DNA of 64,000 nt from Tretioscincus oriximinensis (Eukaryota > Chordata > Lepidosauria > Squamata > Gymnophthalmidae): NCBI GenBank assembly GCA_022410635.1, contig JAJVDF010000955.1:85181-149180 (forward strand). Reading direction: 5' to 3'. A program made the position numbers and the translations under genes. Positions 11,040 to 22,876 of this stretch are shown here, one piece after another; position 1 is the stretch's first letter, and every line of letters starts with the position of its first letter. The notes beneath the pieces were generated by a model. That model did no database searches. It had not been told where the DNA came from and saw only the letters and a list, made by a program, of their open reading frames with translations.

Positions 11040-11830
11040 GTTTTCCAAAACGTGGACGATCTGATCCCTTCCCAATGGATCCCTTCCCAAGTATGGAAAT
11101 GGGGAAGTGTTATCCAACCAAAGCTCTGCTCCCAAACAATGCATTATATCTTGACTTTCTTCTAAAGTCAAGGTGGTAGCCACGTCCCTCTTTCCCGTCA
11201 TCACTTTCTCAGAACGACTTAGAGAGATTTGGTGTGCACACCACAAGCTAGTCATGGTAAAGGCCATCAGGAACATTGACGCTGTCTGTAAGACAATGGT
11301 GTGGTCCAATACTGCATATCTGGAATCTGGCAGCACATGGTTCTCTGATGCCAGCTTTTCACAGTGGCGCACTGTATAGGACTCCCAGTTCTGTGTCGCT
11401 TGTGCACATGGAGCATCTGTTTCTGGTACAACACAGGCATGCAGCTCCTGATATGATGGTGTGGCACAGAATACCCCTCTTGACAGGAGACTGGACAATA
11501 CAGAAAATGCATATAATATAATCAGTGTGATTGTGACTGAAATTTCTAAATGTTGAACTAATAGTATGGAAAATGAGGGTGAAATAAAGAAAAATGTTTG
11601 CGGGTTAAAGACCATCTGAGCAAGTTGTGGAGTGAAGGGATGAAAGTGAAAATTGAGATCGATATCCCAAATGTAGCCCCAAGCACCATTTAAAGGGAAG
11701 TAACATGAAGGGGGAGGGGTGGGAGGAGGGGAGGAAGTGGGGAAAGAGGGGGAAATGATTTGAAACATGGGTGATTGGAAAGTATTATAACTGCAATGTA
11801 TTGTGGAAATAAGAAAAATGTTTTAAACTT
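11040..11830. other. Unclassified; possibly a degenerate element 3' end
   Basis: Reads as unique sequence up to 11560, then a purine-rich segment (11700-11760) and a short A-rich end at about 11810-11840, as a LINE 3' end might show. A 325-codon minus-strand open frame crosses this block into the CR1 antisense strand; I treat it as chance because it spans two unrelated sequences. Confidence 0.3.
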
Positions 11831-12850
11831 CCAAAAAAACCCCTCCATGTTCTGCATCCGATTTATCTTTCACTTGAATTTTTCGTGGACATAAATATAA
11901 TGCTCTGAATCCGTCCATTCCTCTGTTACCTTCAGGGAAGTTTAAACACAAATCTGGTTTTCCAGACTGTGTATTTTGTAGGCTTTATTAGACCCTTGAA
12001 GCAAGTGAGCCAAAGCAGGAACTGTAAGGGAAAGAGACGCGTTCCTTTAATGAAGATCAAAAGATCATAATTTGTGCTCAAAAGTTACAAACTGGTTTTG
12101 GGGATGGTTTTTTGGTAAACACATCAGGGTAGTTTAACTTTAGTGCGGGTTCTTCTGAGAATCTCTCAGCTCTTTGTACCGCAGGCAATCCCAGGGCAGC
12201 ATTTAACGCTGAGAAACGGCCCATCTAGCAAGGAAAAGCAATGAGCGTCATGCTTCCCCGGTCCGTTCTCAACCAAGGGGAGCAAGAATAGAGGTGGAGG
12301 ATCGGTATGTGCACTGGGCAATTGGTCCTCTTTTGGAGCATGGGACATTTTTAATTTCAGGGGGTCATGAAGCAGAAGGAAGGAGGCCCAGGAGGAGTGA
12401 GAAGAAAATCAGCCCAGAGTGTTACATACCATATCCCTGCGCATGGTGCGCTGCTTCAGCTCTCCAGGGTGNTGGCTGTGGAATCTGTGTGAGCAGAGTT
12501 ACTGTCGGGCATAGACAGGTTTGGCTTGTGGAGGAAGTTTGAACTAGCTTTTGTGGTTGTTTAGAAGCAGCCTCTGCATGGATGTAGCCAAAGAAACAAC
12601 CAAGGCTCATAAAAGAGAAAAGCCGAAAAGGTTCAGTCACAGCTGCGTGGGGTTATTTAAAGAGAGAGAGAGAGAGATGCTTTATTTTTTNAAAAAGGTA
12701 CCTAGAAAGCAAACTGTATACAAGGGTCATTGGTTTGAGATTGCTGAGCCCTCAGGGCGGAAAGGCAACATGCCAATAGAGAACAGATTTTATGAAAAGC
12801 GTTTAAGGATTGACCTTGTGGTAGACCAACAGGTACAGATGAGTTTTGAT

Positions 12851-13112
12851 TTTTTTTTCCTTTTCATTCTTCCTTTAATCTCTTTCTCTTTTCTTTCTTT
12901 CGTCCCTCTTCTTTCCTTCCTTCGCTCTTTATTTTCTTTCCTCCCTCCATCCTATTTTCCTTCCTTTGTTTTTCTTTTCCTTCTTTCCTCACTCCTATTT
13001 TCCTTCCTTCACTCTTTTCTATCTTCCTTTCTTCACTCTTCCTTTTCCTCCTTTCCTCCTTCCCCGTCTTCCTCCTTTTTCTTTCTTTCTTTCTACCTTC
13101 CTTTCTTTCCTT
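12851..13112. repeat. Pyrimidine-rich low-complexity tract (TTCC/TTTC)n
   Basis: About 260 bases almost wholly C and T on the + strand, made of imperfect CTTTC and CCTTCC units. It lies about 270 bp before an IQCH exon. The apparent open frames through it (both strands) are low-complexity artefacts. Confidence 0.9.
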
Positions 13113-13382
13113 CGATGATTCTACCATCTGCCAGAAGAAATTAACCACAAACGGCTGAAACAATTCTCACTTTTTCAAGGGGGAAAAGACAAGGAGGAGG
13201 AAAATCATTCTCAGAAAGATGAAAGAAGAAAAATGGGAAGGGATACATTTAAAAAAGACTTTCTGGCTGTGGTTAAACAGTAACCACACTGCCGGTTGGA
13301 GGCCTGGTTTTTAATCACCCCACAAGCCGTTTTCATTTCTGCAGTAAAATTGCTTGTGGTTCTATTTAATTTGTTTCTGCAG

Positions 13383-13503
13383 GAACCAGCTTTGGCAAAG
13401 ATCTCCCAGGAGCTGCCGGGCCTTTTAGCACAGCATGCACGGGCTGTCAATGAGAAGCGATTTCCTACATGGGGAAAATTCCTACAAACGTTTGTGAGTC
13501 AAG
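13383..13503 (+). CDS. IQCH: IQCH coding exon (first one in window)
   Basis: Flanked by a pyrimidine-rich acceptor ending TTTCTGCAG and a donor CAAG|GTAAAT. The 121-nt exon encodes 40 residues starting [15 protein letters not shown] and containing [14 protein letters not shown], a segment I recognise from vertebrate IQCH, and ends in phase 1. IQCH is a testis-enriched, calmodulin-binding IQ-motif protein needed for normal sperm; the IQ motif itself lies upstream and is not here. The next exon at 15294 restores the phase with a glycine codon. Upstream exons were not found in the first 13.3 kb, so either a long intron precedes this exon or small exons were missed. Confidence 0.92.
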
Positions 13504-14086
13504 GTAAATAAGACTGCTAAGTTCCTGCTAAGTGCTATAAGGGATAATTATATCACCGGCACTTTGTTCTTGTTCACTGGGATATTATCCTGTCTCTTTT
13601 CACTTCCTCGTTACAGTTTTTAGCTGCTTGGGAGTGAAACTGAGGCAGCCATCTTTGATTTTGCACCAGATGGAGAAGGTTGACTTTGGCTTTCTTGCTG
13701 CTACGTGTTAAGTTTCCTTTTTCTCTCTTTCCGCTTCCCTGGCCTGTCTCTCTCTCACACACATATCTCTGCATGGCTAAGGCATGGAAGCATGGCAGAA
13801 TGCATTTTGAAGCCCTAAGACCAACTCCATCACAACTCTGCCCACAGTCAGATTCTTGCAAGAGAAGGACTCCATCATCTGGTGTGATCCTGCAGCAGGG
13901 CATTCTCCACCTGGGTGTAAATTTCAAAAACATCTGCACAGACTTTCTTTGTTTTCTATTCTTCTTGTTTCNTTAACTGCCCGTGTTTGATTAGCCAGGA
14001 TGCGATAAGAGTGACAGATCACNCACCCAGGAGATAAGGGGCCCCAGCATGACCATTGGGTAAGGGTCTACAATGTTCAGGGGGAT

Positions 14087-14200
14087 TACTTTTGTTGGGC
14101 ATGATGTCACTTCCGGTCTCTGTTTCTGGGCTTGGTGCCCAGAGTGATGTCATTTCCGGGCAGGACCAGAAGTGACGTCACTGGATTTCGAGCGCACGAA
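14087..14200. repeat. Repeat rich in ATGTCACTTCC / GAAGTGACGTCA words
   Basis: Contains ATGATGTCACTTCCGG on one side and CCAGAAGTGACGTCAC on the other, an imperfect inverted arrangement. Related copies occur at 39290-39420 and 41210-41370. The words resemble CRE and ETS sites, but repetition suggests a mobile or duplicated element. Confidence 0.55.
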
Positions 14201-14384
14201 ATGCTCCCGCTATTTTATAAAACAATTTATTAAGTATCACATCCGAACCTTACATAGGTTTTCTTAGCTGGCACGGGCCTCATTCATGCTTTCTTGGCAC
14301 TGCAAGATTCAGCCAGCAGCAGCCTGCGGATCTGAACAAAAGTATTATTGAAAGCCTCCCTTCGAAGCCTCCCTTCAGTCTCTG

Positions 14385-14562
14385 AGATGGAACAACAGAC
14401 AATATTTCTGAGATACCATTTGCAGGGCATCGGGAACAGGTGAAGATTTTGCTTCTTCTGTTTCCTATTGCCCAGGTGCAATTGGTGGGTCTCTGTGTGA
14501 AAGAGAAGGCTGGACTAGATNGGCCCNAGCCTGATTCAGCAGGGCTCCTCTTATGTTCTTAC
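14385..14562 (+). mobile_element. CR1-family 3' end fragment
   Basis: Shares ATACCATTTGCAGGGCAT, GTGCAATTGGTGGGTCTCTG and the terminal CAGGGCTCCTCTTATGTTC with the CR1 subfamily listed above. Only the 3' untranslated part is present. Confidence 0.75.
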
Positions 14563-14684
14563 ATTCTCCCCAAATCAGATGTTCTTCCACAATCAGTCTT
14601 GACTGTAGACNACTCCTAGCTTGTTCCTCTGGCTTCTGAAATCCCATCAAATGTTTCCGAAGCCTTGAAAGAGTGTCCTGAGAG

Positions 14685-14900
14685 CCAAACTGGTGTTGTA
14701 CTTAGAGTATGAAATTTTTACATGGAAGTCTCATGGTTCGATTCTGCTCTCCTTCATGAAAAGCCAGTTGGGTGACCTTAGGTCAGTCATAGTTCTTCAG
14801 AGCTTTCTCAGCCCCATCTACTTCACAAGTTGTTTGTTGTGAATAGAAGGTTATGGAAGCCTCTTTGATTGATTTCAAGTTGAGAAAANTGCAGTATAAC
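14685..14900 (+). mobile_element. Degenerate Sauria-like SINE
   Basis: CCAAACTGGTGTTGTACTTAG head, GGTTCGATTC B-box-like word and TTTCTCAGCCCCATCTACTTC body. More diverged than other copies. Confidence 0.65.
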
Positions 14901-15293
14901 CCCCCATTACTCTTCTGCTGCTGCTTTTACAATATTTCTATTTCAATGTCGCTGTCTTCACAAAACCCCAAATGAAGTCCATCCCATCATCTACTATGGG
15001 TTCAAAAACCAACATGTAGAATGATGACTAGAAGAAACAGGGGTCTGCGGGACCCATCTGAGCTCAAAGTCCTTCCTTTCTTTGTGATCGGGNCCTTCTG
15101 CTCAAAAATTCATTTTTGATAGCCAATTCCTCTCTGGCATGTTGCTGTATAGTGATTAAAGATAAATCCTAGAAACATCCCGGGGCATTTTGAGTAGATT
15201 AGTTATTTGTACCACAGATGGTCATTCCTAGATGCGCTCAGAGTTCCTTCCTGGCTTCACTTATGCCTCCCCCCTCCCCTTCCTTCTAACCAG

Positions 15294-15580
15294 GTGGAGT
15301 CATAGAAGCTTTTCCACCCTCGGACAACGTCACTAATCTCACTGTGGATATGCTAATAGAGCCAACTGGAGAGATTGCAATGGTTTCCTGTGGGGACCAG
15401 TTGCACGCCGATGGTCCCTTGCGGTCTTCTGGAACGACGATTCCACAGTGTTCAGTAGATCCAAAGGTCCTTCATTCAATTTGCCTGAAGATTGGAGAGG
15501 CTTGCCAATCCAGAGGCGTTGTCGGATATTTCTCCATTGACTTTGTGACATTTATCAACCCTGCAACCATGAGGCAGCTG
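15294..15580 (+). CDS. IQCH: IQCH exon, ATP-grasp-like core
   Basis: The acceptor is CTTCTAACCAG and the donor CTG|GTATGA. With one base from the previous exon, the 287 nt read as 96 codons ending in phase 0. The product runs through [32 protein letters not shown] and [12 protein letters not shown]. This matches the region of IQCH that resembles an ATP-grasp fold, where a strand pair VDMLIEP..GE and a following GYFSIDFV strand build the nucleotide-binding site. This exon gave the clearest family recognition. Catalytic activity of IQCH is not established to my knowledge, so the fold assignment is knowledge of the family plus inference. No frameshift or stop is present. Confidence 0.95.
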
Positions 15581-17084
15581 GTATGACTAAAAACTGACCT
15601 TGAAAATTCATGCTCTATTCTTCAAAATACCCTCCTTGTTTACTTTTGGGGGGGGAAGAAGTGTTTGGAAAGAGAAATGATTCACTGCTCATGTTCTCTT
15701 GTAGCAAGGGGTTCTTGTAGACAAGACCATAGACTTTAGATATAAAGAAGCTCAAACCTACGGTAGCATCTGAAGAAGTAGATTTTGGAAGCTCATGCTA
15801 CCTACCTTTTTCCTACTAGTCTCTAAGATACAAGACCCCCTTGCTATATTTTCTGGACCCAGGTTAACACAGCCTTTTCTTTGAGTCTTGCTCTCTTATA
15901 GAAATCTAGGTAATCAGGTCCATAAATTATGGCAGAGAGTAGACCCCCGTGAACCCGCACATGCCAAGCTGCCTGAAAAGCTTCCCCAGACCATAGGGAG
16001 CAGGTATAGGTTCTGTTCCCAAGTCCTTCTTCTGCCCTTCAGCAGCCATTTCTTGGTTGGGTTGCTCAGCTGAACCCAGCTGGTGACATCACACTCAAGG
16101 AACTAATGTCTCCCAGCTGCAGTGGTAGTGTGGCTGCAGCAGTGGCAGCCACATGTATTAAGACAGGAAAGTTGCTGCCTCCAGAAGCCTAGAGACTAAT
16201 TGTGCAGAGGAAAACACATGATGCTAGCTTTGCTCTTCAGCCTGCTGGAAATCTCCCTCATTTGACATGTTTGAAGGGGGAAATATTTATCTTCACTGCC
16301 CTTATCTGCATCCACTTCTTCCTTGCCACTCTTTTTATTTAGCTCCTACCTTGCGGTTTCCTGCATTTCTCAGCTTGTGCCACAACCTTAGCATTAGTTA
16401 AGCTGAGGGTCCCCCCCCCCAACTTAATTAGATATAGAGGCAATTATTGATGCCATCTGTCTTGTTGTGAGCGAGAGAGATTACACCAAAGATTGTGCTT
16501 CTCAAAGCATTATTTTTTTGGCAAACTAGAAATCCTATTAGGCTTGTTTGAACACCCTTACACTAATTTTCCCATTTTAGATCAGTAGCTCAAAGGCTCA
16601 AATAAATTTTCTGGAACTACTGTACACTTAGGCATCCTCTGAAGTTATACTTTACAGAAAATAACCAGTGATCGATGCTTGTTTTGCAAAGCCTAAAAAA
16701 TTAAATATATCATTAAACATCTGTTGCCGGTACAGTCAAAGAGTAGTTAAATATCTTCCAATTCCGGGAACTGTCATGGCGATATGAATCTTTTGCCTCA
16801 AACACAGATGCTTCGGCAGCATGAAATGCACAGACTTTTGGCTGAAGTTCCGCTGTGCCCATGTTTGCAAGCGGTAAGAGTAACCTTTGGCCTCTCCCAG
16901 GGCTGGCTTTGGGGTTTGGCCATCCCTCAACATTTGTAGGAGTGGAAGCAAAGAACAGAAGTCGCTCGTGGGGATTTTGGTCCAGGATACGTGAAATGCT
17001 TCCTGTTCTCTTGTCCTGATCAACTTCTGACTCTGCTGTCACTTAAGAAGTCCATCTGGCCACCACTAGGAGGCAAAAACATCC

Positions 17085-17370
17085 AACTCTTAGGCCCTGT
17101 CTCCACTGAGCATTATTCTGGTCATTATCTTGGAATAAGAGCATAAGAACCTAAGAGGAACCCTGCTGATTGGGGCCAGAACTGATCTAGTCCAGTCTTC
17201 TGTCTCACACAGTGGCCCATCAATCTTACACTTGGGCCTCTTGGAATAGGGATCTGCCATCTGCAGGCTAGTATAGACTATCGTAGGCCCAGAATGGCAT
17301 GTGGATGGCCAAGCTCTGTACTGAGATGTAACCCAGACTAAAGCTCAGTGGGAACAGGACCTTTGGTGCT
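17085..17370. mobile_element. Palindromic MITE interrupted by a CR1 fragment
   Basis: The left arm CTCCACTGAGCATTATTCTGG (about 17100) and right arm CCAGACTAAAGCTCAGTGGG (about 17332) are inverted. Between them, 17141-17235 is a minus-strand CR1 3' end (TAAGAACCTAAGAGGAACCC...CAGTGGCCCATC). It is one of about ten copies of this palindromic family. Confidence 0.6.
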
Positions 17371-18763
17371 TTCAATCATTATGAAGCAGGAAGACTATTA
17401 AGTCCATAAATCAGTAAAGTCAGTTTACCCCTGGGAGCTTTAGTAGAGAGCATCTGAAGTAGACTTGTCTATGGAAGCTCTTGCTACCTACCTTAAGAGT
17501 CTCTTAAGGTTCTACCTTGAAAACAGTTCAGAAGCTGCAGTTTATGCAAAACACAGCAGCCCTGATGGCACAAGGAAATAATCTTCCTCTGCAGCATAAT
17601 GAATCAGTTACAGCTCAAAAACCATATTGGAAAAAGGGAGCCAGCTCATGGACTCGACTGCCTTCCCTCTGCCCAGAAACCATTTTTATTAAGAATTGTT
17701 ACAGACCAAATGCTAACCAGTTTTTCATAACATTGCCATGTAGAAGTATAACAGCATGGGCATCCTGATCCAGAAAAAGCATCTGATCAAGATTCTTTCA
17801 TACATGTCAGCTGTTTCACAGCAGCAACACACCCACAAAGCCCCTTTCGGCTGATAACCTTGATGCATTCTCACTTTCCTCCGCTGACCAGGTGCTGGGA
17901 GACTGAGAGCAAAGTAAAATGGTGTGCTCAGATCCTGCTGGTGGACTTTTTGTGCGACTGGTCACTGGAGCCATGGCCACACCAAATTTGTAATCCAGTG
18001 TCAGTCCACCTTCACAATAAGAAATCCTAACAGCAAAGTGAAGTGTAATCCAGAGTGATTGAAACCAAATGTGACCAGGGCCTGAGAGGGCAAACCAATG
18101 GTCCTGTAGAACATTTGTATCCTTACTAGGGGAAGAAGCCCATTCATGTGCCAGGATTGAAGGGGCGCAGCTTCCCTCTCCAAGGTCTGCCACTACTGCC
18201 ACAACTTTAGCCTTCCCTCAGCTCCCTCCTCTCCCCAGTGCTCCCACCTCCCCCATTGCTGGTGGCAGTGTCACAAATGAAGATGCAAGGTTTCCCAGCA
18301 CCTGTCGCCATTGCATACTGGTGAGGCGCCCGAGGAAAGATCATGTGGGGAATTGGCGTGACAGCAGCAGGCATACTCCCCATTGGCCGATTTGGACCCA
18401 CAAGGGTGGCTTCAGCTGTTTGGTGTCGCTTCCAAACTAGGAACAAAGATGTTACAACATCAGAAACTATGTTCCAGTGATAACGCCGTTGAGGAAGAAC
18501 ATAACGAAAACAACCTGAATATATTTGCGCGCAGGTCGTTCCACCGTTTTCGTGAAGCATCCAGAGATATCACAGTTATGGTCAAATACCACCTGCTTTA
18601 TCTATGAGGACATTGTTGATTATTTGACCTATACACGGACTGATAGCTATACCACACTCTATGCATATAGGCTGACAATATGGATATTTGTTTTCTTTTT
18701 CCCATTGTATGATGCCTATCTCTATGGACTGTTGGCTTGCTCACACCTATGTTATATGTATTA

Positions 18764-19107
18764 GAAGAAGGAGAAGGAGAAGGAGAAGAAGAAGAAGAAG
18801 AAGAAGAAGAAGAACTTGGTTCTTATACTCCGATTTTCTCACCTTTCAAAGGGACTCAAAGCGGCTTACAAGGATATATTTTTGCCCGAAGGCTCACATT
18901 CTATCTTCCCCACCAGGCTATGGTGGTTCCCATGTATCTACTTGCAGTCAGTTGCAATTTCTTGCAATTCTTGCTTTCGAATAGCTGGGCTGGCTAGAGC
19001 TACAGGCTAGTGGAAGGTGCTCAGCCCTCCCCACGTCCCACACAGGGCTTCGAAACCCCATCGCCCAGGCGAGAGACAGATTCCTAAGCTACTGAGCTAT
19101 CCGTGCC
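18764..19107 (-). mobile_element. tRNA-derived SINE with (CTT)n tail, family A
   Basis: On the minus strand the head reads GGCACGGATAGCTCAGTAGC (A-box) and GGGTTTCGAAGCCC-like (B-box), then a conserved ~220-bp body and a CTT-repeat tail (18764-18812 as AGA/AAG on the + strand). Copies at 27.0, 28.6, 34.3, 43.6, 51.7 and 53.9 kb are very similar, suggesting recent activity. Confidence 0.88.
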
Positions 19108-19429
19108 AACTATTAGTGTTGGAGGCGATACTCATCTTGCCTGTGTATGTTTGTTTTGATTATATTATGCACTAAACTATTCTGGATCTTGTCACATACA
19201 AGATTTATACTTTTACGCTCTTCCCTGAAAAAGAAAATGAACAGAAATGTTTACATAGATAAAAAGTATGCCGTATATACATATAGGAAAACATACACAC
19301 GTTTGCTCAGGGTGCAAAATTTAGTTCTTCAAGTGAAGAATTTGACTTTTAAGGTTCTTCATCAGGAAGAAAAACCTTGTAAAAAAAAATCTCAACAAGG
19401 CACCAAGTGTGCAGATTCTGTATTCGCCT

Positions 19430-19770
19430 TTGGTTTCTGACATTTGCCACTTTGGGAGTGGAATTAACTTGTTCCAGTTGTCGCCTGGTCAGTATTTTGC
19501 CTTTATAACCGGGAAGCCAAATTGCCACCTCCATAAAGCAATTGCTGAGCTCCCATTACCTGTCACTGTGCTGCAGAAGGAGCTGCGTGGATCTCTAGTG
19601 TTGGGAAATTATGAATTGCACAGCCTAGAGAGTGAAAACCCAGAACTCTATAAACACCTCGTTGAACACGAGAAGAAGAGGGAGGTCTGCCCCTCATCAC
19701 TTTCCATTCCTTTCAGATCTCAGAAGCCTTTCCCTAGAAGGTTTGGAAAGGGGAAAGGAAACAGCTGCAG
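19430..19770 (+). other. Unrecognised open segment
   Basis: An open frame from 19409 to 19774 includes a charged, helix-like stretch (NPELYKHLVEHEKKRE, about 19640-19687). I do not recognise it. There is no good acceptor or donor pair, and it follows a repeat-like stretch (19330-19400) resembling element 3' ends. It may be a degraded transposon coding remnant or chance. Confidence 0.25.
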
Positions 19771-20999
19771 TTGATTTGAACTTCCTAGCCTCTGACCTGG
19801 ATCCAGAAGCAGTCATGGCGTCAAGGTGAAGCCCTTCAGAGACAGGGAAATGGCTGAGAATAACAACACGAGGTCTGCGGTCACAACTTCCCTCTCATGT
19901 GCCTTTGTCATGTCCCTTCCACTCCACATCCAGCGAGGACTCAGCTGGGGAGCCTCTGGCCACGGACAGCCTCCCAGGGGTCTCTGAGCCACAGGCAAGG
20001 CCTTCTTCGGATACCGTAGCTGAGTAAGGAAAGAAACAGATGGAGATTCAGGATTTTGCTGCTTGCAGAAACAAGTGCAAAAGAGGTTAATGAGGACAGC
20101 TGCAAGGGTTGGTGCAATGAGGCGCACCCAATCTCCTGCTGCTTCTTAGAAATAAGCTTGACGCTCCTTAGAGGGTTGTAGCTGGTAACTGATCCCAACT
20201 TGCTTGTGTCCATTTGTCTGTCCCAGTTTTTTGTGTTTTCTGCTACATCACTTCTTGGGGTCTGCATAGTTAAGACTCAAGGTCCCCTTAAGTGTGTTGC
20301 CAGTTCTCTAGGGTTCTTGTATTGATATTCTGAAGCTGAAGTAAGGACAGTTTGGGTTTATCCTGTGTTTCTCAGTTAGGCTTGTGGATGAGACAGGACA
20401 GTTTTCAAGCTGCCTCCACTTCTCAAGGGTTGTACACCAAATGTCATTTCCATTTCCAATCCAGATTGTCAGGACTGGGACTCTCCCNCTTACTTGGTTT
20501 ATCACAGCACTGCCAGTTTCACCTTACGGTTAGAGTTACCATAATTCAAGAATCCAAAACCAGGATACAATTTATGGTCTCACCTGCTTCCGATACCCAC
20601 TGCCAGTTTTGATTTGGATGGCAAGAAGGAGCAAGACTGTTTCTTCAGAATTTGTCATAAGAAAGGGCATGCTGTAATCCTGCTTTTGCTCAGAACTATC
20701 TCACCCTCCTATTGCGTGCAGCCCCAAGACAGAGAGCAGCCTACAGATACTGGGGCCTGGAGACAAAAGGGGGCAAGCTGGAGCACCCTCACCATTCCGT
20801 GCTGGCACAATCTAACACCACACTGGAAGTTGTCAAACTGTTTCTGCCAAGAATGTAGCTGACGGGAAAGGGAGTCAGCCTTGTTACNATAGGGCGAGCC
20901 GGAGCCTCACCCTGGGGCCCCGAAGGTTGGGGTGTTACAGGGCCTCCCCAGTGGTGGTGGGCCTTCTCACCCATCCTGATTCTACCTTCCATCTAAAAG

Positions 21000-21143
21000 C
21001 TGCAGCGATACGTAGTGAGTCTTTGGTGCCAATCATGCTGCCCGTGCATGATTCCGGATGATCATGGATTACTGCTTGTTGGCGTGCATGGCGAAATCAG
21101 CACCAAAGACTCACCACACGTCCCTGTAGCCTTTAAACAGAAG
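21000..21143 (+). other. Exon-like block with a 15-bp inverted repeat
   Basis: After a pyrimidine-rich stretch ending CCATCTAAAAG, 144 nt are open in one frame, containing PDDHGLLLVGVHGE and DSPHVPVAFKQK, and end at AAG|GTAGGA. The length is a multiple of three and both neighbouring IQCH exons are phase 0, so it could be spliced in frame. Inside it, GTGAGTCTTTGGTGC (21015-21029) is exactly complementary to GCACCAAAGACTCAC (21100-21114). I do not recognise the peptide. Placing it between the two IQCH exons would interrupt what looks like the ATP-grasp core, which argues against constitutive use. Confidence 0.35.
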
Positions 21144-21593
21144 GTAGGAAACTGAGCGGGAGGTGGGCCCCTCCGCTTTTCTGCCTTTTGGCCCCTGGGA
21201 GCCTGCCTCTGCCAGTGTTTCGTAAGACTAACTCCCTCCCGTGAGAAGCTGGTGTATTAAAAAATTTTTCCGGCCAAACAATAATCAGGTTCTCATAACA
21301 ATTCTATGGCGGAGCAACTGGAACTATGGATCCCCCTATTCCTGCTGTAGCACCTAGTTTCTTTCATACGTGTCTCACACACACTTCAGCCCTGCTCGGC
21401 TGCAGACATCAAGCTTATGAGAAGCAGCTCCTGGCACCGGAGAGCCCGCCTACAAGTGTTTTCAGCTGTATAAACAGCAGTACATTTTACAAGGTTAAAA
21501 TCAATGTGACAGAAAGCGACCCAAATTTCTCAGTCCATTCCAAAAAGGATTGTTTTGATAAAGTGCAGCCAGATCCACCATGTTCAAAGTATG

Positions 21594-21705
21594 TGGGAGC
21601 CTGGCATCCACATAGGGCTTGCCATAGTCTACCCTGGCATGTGGATGGCCCAGCTCTGTATCNAGCTATAGCCCAGAATAAGGCTCAGTGGGGACAGGAC
21701 CTGAA
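21594..21705. mobile_element. Palindromic MITE fragment
   Basis: TGGCATCCACATAGGGCTTG...CTGGCATGTGGATGGCCC is inverted, followed by the family end ATAAGGCTCAGTGGGGAC. The left end is truncated. Confidence 0.55.
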
Positions 21706-22138
21706 ATGCTCTCCATGTTCAAGCCACCCATGGCCACTAGATGGCAGTCCACTGAGACACTGTTTCAACACTTCCATTATGGCTAAAATACTCACTTCAT
21801 TGCCAATTTCAGCTTCCNGAACAAGAAGACAGAAGAAAAACCCAGGGTATGTGGATACTATACTAATGGGCATTTTTACAGTGTTATCCAATCACTTCTT
21901 TAAAAATAGCAGAGACACTGCTTATAATAATGTGGAAGTCAATATCAAAGACAGAAAGAAGTAAGAGACAATTAAACGAAGAGGGGAGAGGCAGTTTAGG
22001 AACTCCTGAACAATTTATGCTCCCTTGCTCTGTCTTAAATCGGGAGAGTTTTTACTACAACTGTAAAAAAAATGACACTTTCACTGAGCATTTGTTCCTG
22101 TTCTGCTCTGTATCGGACGTAGAGAAGAGTGATCACCT

Positions 22139-22252
22139 TCTACTGGCCTCAGTTCTAGCNAACCCAGCTATTCAAAAGCAAGAAAATGCAATTAGATAAA
22201 TGGGAACCATCACTGTGTTGTGGAAGATAGAATATAAGCCTTTGGGCAAAAA
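22139..22252 (+). mobile_element. Partial SINE family A (3' part)
   Basis: AACCCAGCTATTCAAAAGCAAG to GAAGATAGAATATAAGCC matches the body of family A; the tRNA head is missing, and the tail ends at an AT-rich microsatellite (22262-22310). Confidence 0.7.
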
Positions 22253-22742
22253 AAATAAGCTTATATATATATAATACGTATATATGCATATATTTATATA
22301 TTTGCGTATGTATTGCTGGCATGTATTTTGTGCACTTACTATTTGTATATGGCAATCTATAATTTACTGAGTATGGTATTTGAACCATAGAAATAAGTGT
22401 TTATAGGTCTTTATAGTTTNTTTTAGTTTATATGCAGCATATTGTTTATCTGTTTATACTTATACTTTGTCTGAAGGTCTTGGGGCAGACAGTAATAAAA
22501 TCAGAAATACAGAATTAGCCGTACCTGAAGGTTTACTTGGTGGTTTGATATTGTGTTTTTGTTGATTGGTCACATCAAGTTGAAGGTTTTTTCGTTCTTG
22601 CTGGATGGGCTGGACCATGGGAAGAAAGATCAGGTGCTGGAGAAAAAGAACAAAAAATGGGAAGCATCTTTGAGCCGCTTCAAGTGAGAAAAGTGGGGTC
22701 CAAAGAGTAGATTCTTCTTCTTCCACTAGTTTATGTACAAGC

Positions 22743-22876
22743 CATGTCCACACCGAGACTTATTCTGGCCTATCTCAAAACATGAGCCTGCCCACAGTGT
22801 AGGCAATGGCATGTGGATGGACAAGCTATTTCCTGAGATACAACTCAAGAGAATAGCTCAGTGTGGAGAGGGCCTA
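22743..22876. mobile_element. Palindromic MITE copy
   Basis: Left end GTCCACACCGAGACTTATTC and right end AATAGCTCAGTGTGGAGAGG form imperfect inverted termini; GGCATGTGGATGGACAAGC is the family core. Confidence 0.6.

Larger units (their letters stand above)
13504..15293 (+). other. IQCH intron with CR1 and SINE fragments
   Basis: No further exon seen. Contents annotated separately: a GTGACGTCA-rich repeat, a CR1 3' end and a degenerate Sauria-like SINE. The donor is AG|GTAAAT and the acceptor CTAACCAG. Confidence 0.7.

Noticed and set aside
10791..11768. 325-codon minus-strand open frame
   Set aside because: It runs through the antisense of a CR1 end and then unrelated, partly low-complexity sequence; no domain, no splice sites.
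12551..13144. 197-codon + frame and 99-codon - frame
   Set aside because: Low-complexity products (Phe/Ser/Leu or Lys/Arg/Glu) of the pyrimidine tract.
21326..21964. 212-codon + strand open frame
   Set aside because: It crosses a palindromic MITE and ambiguous bases; no recognisable domain.
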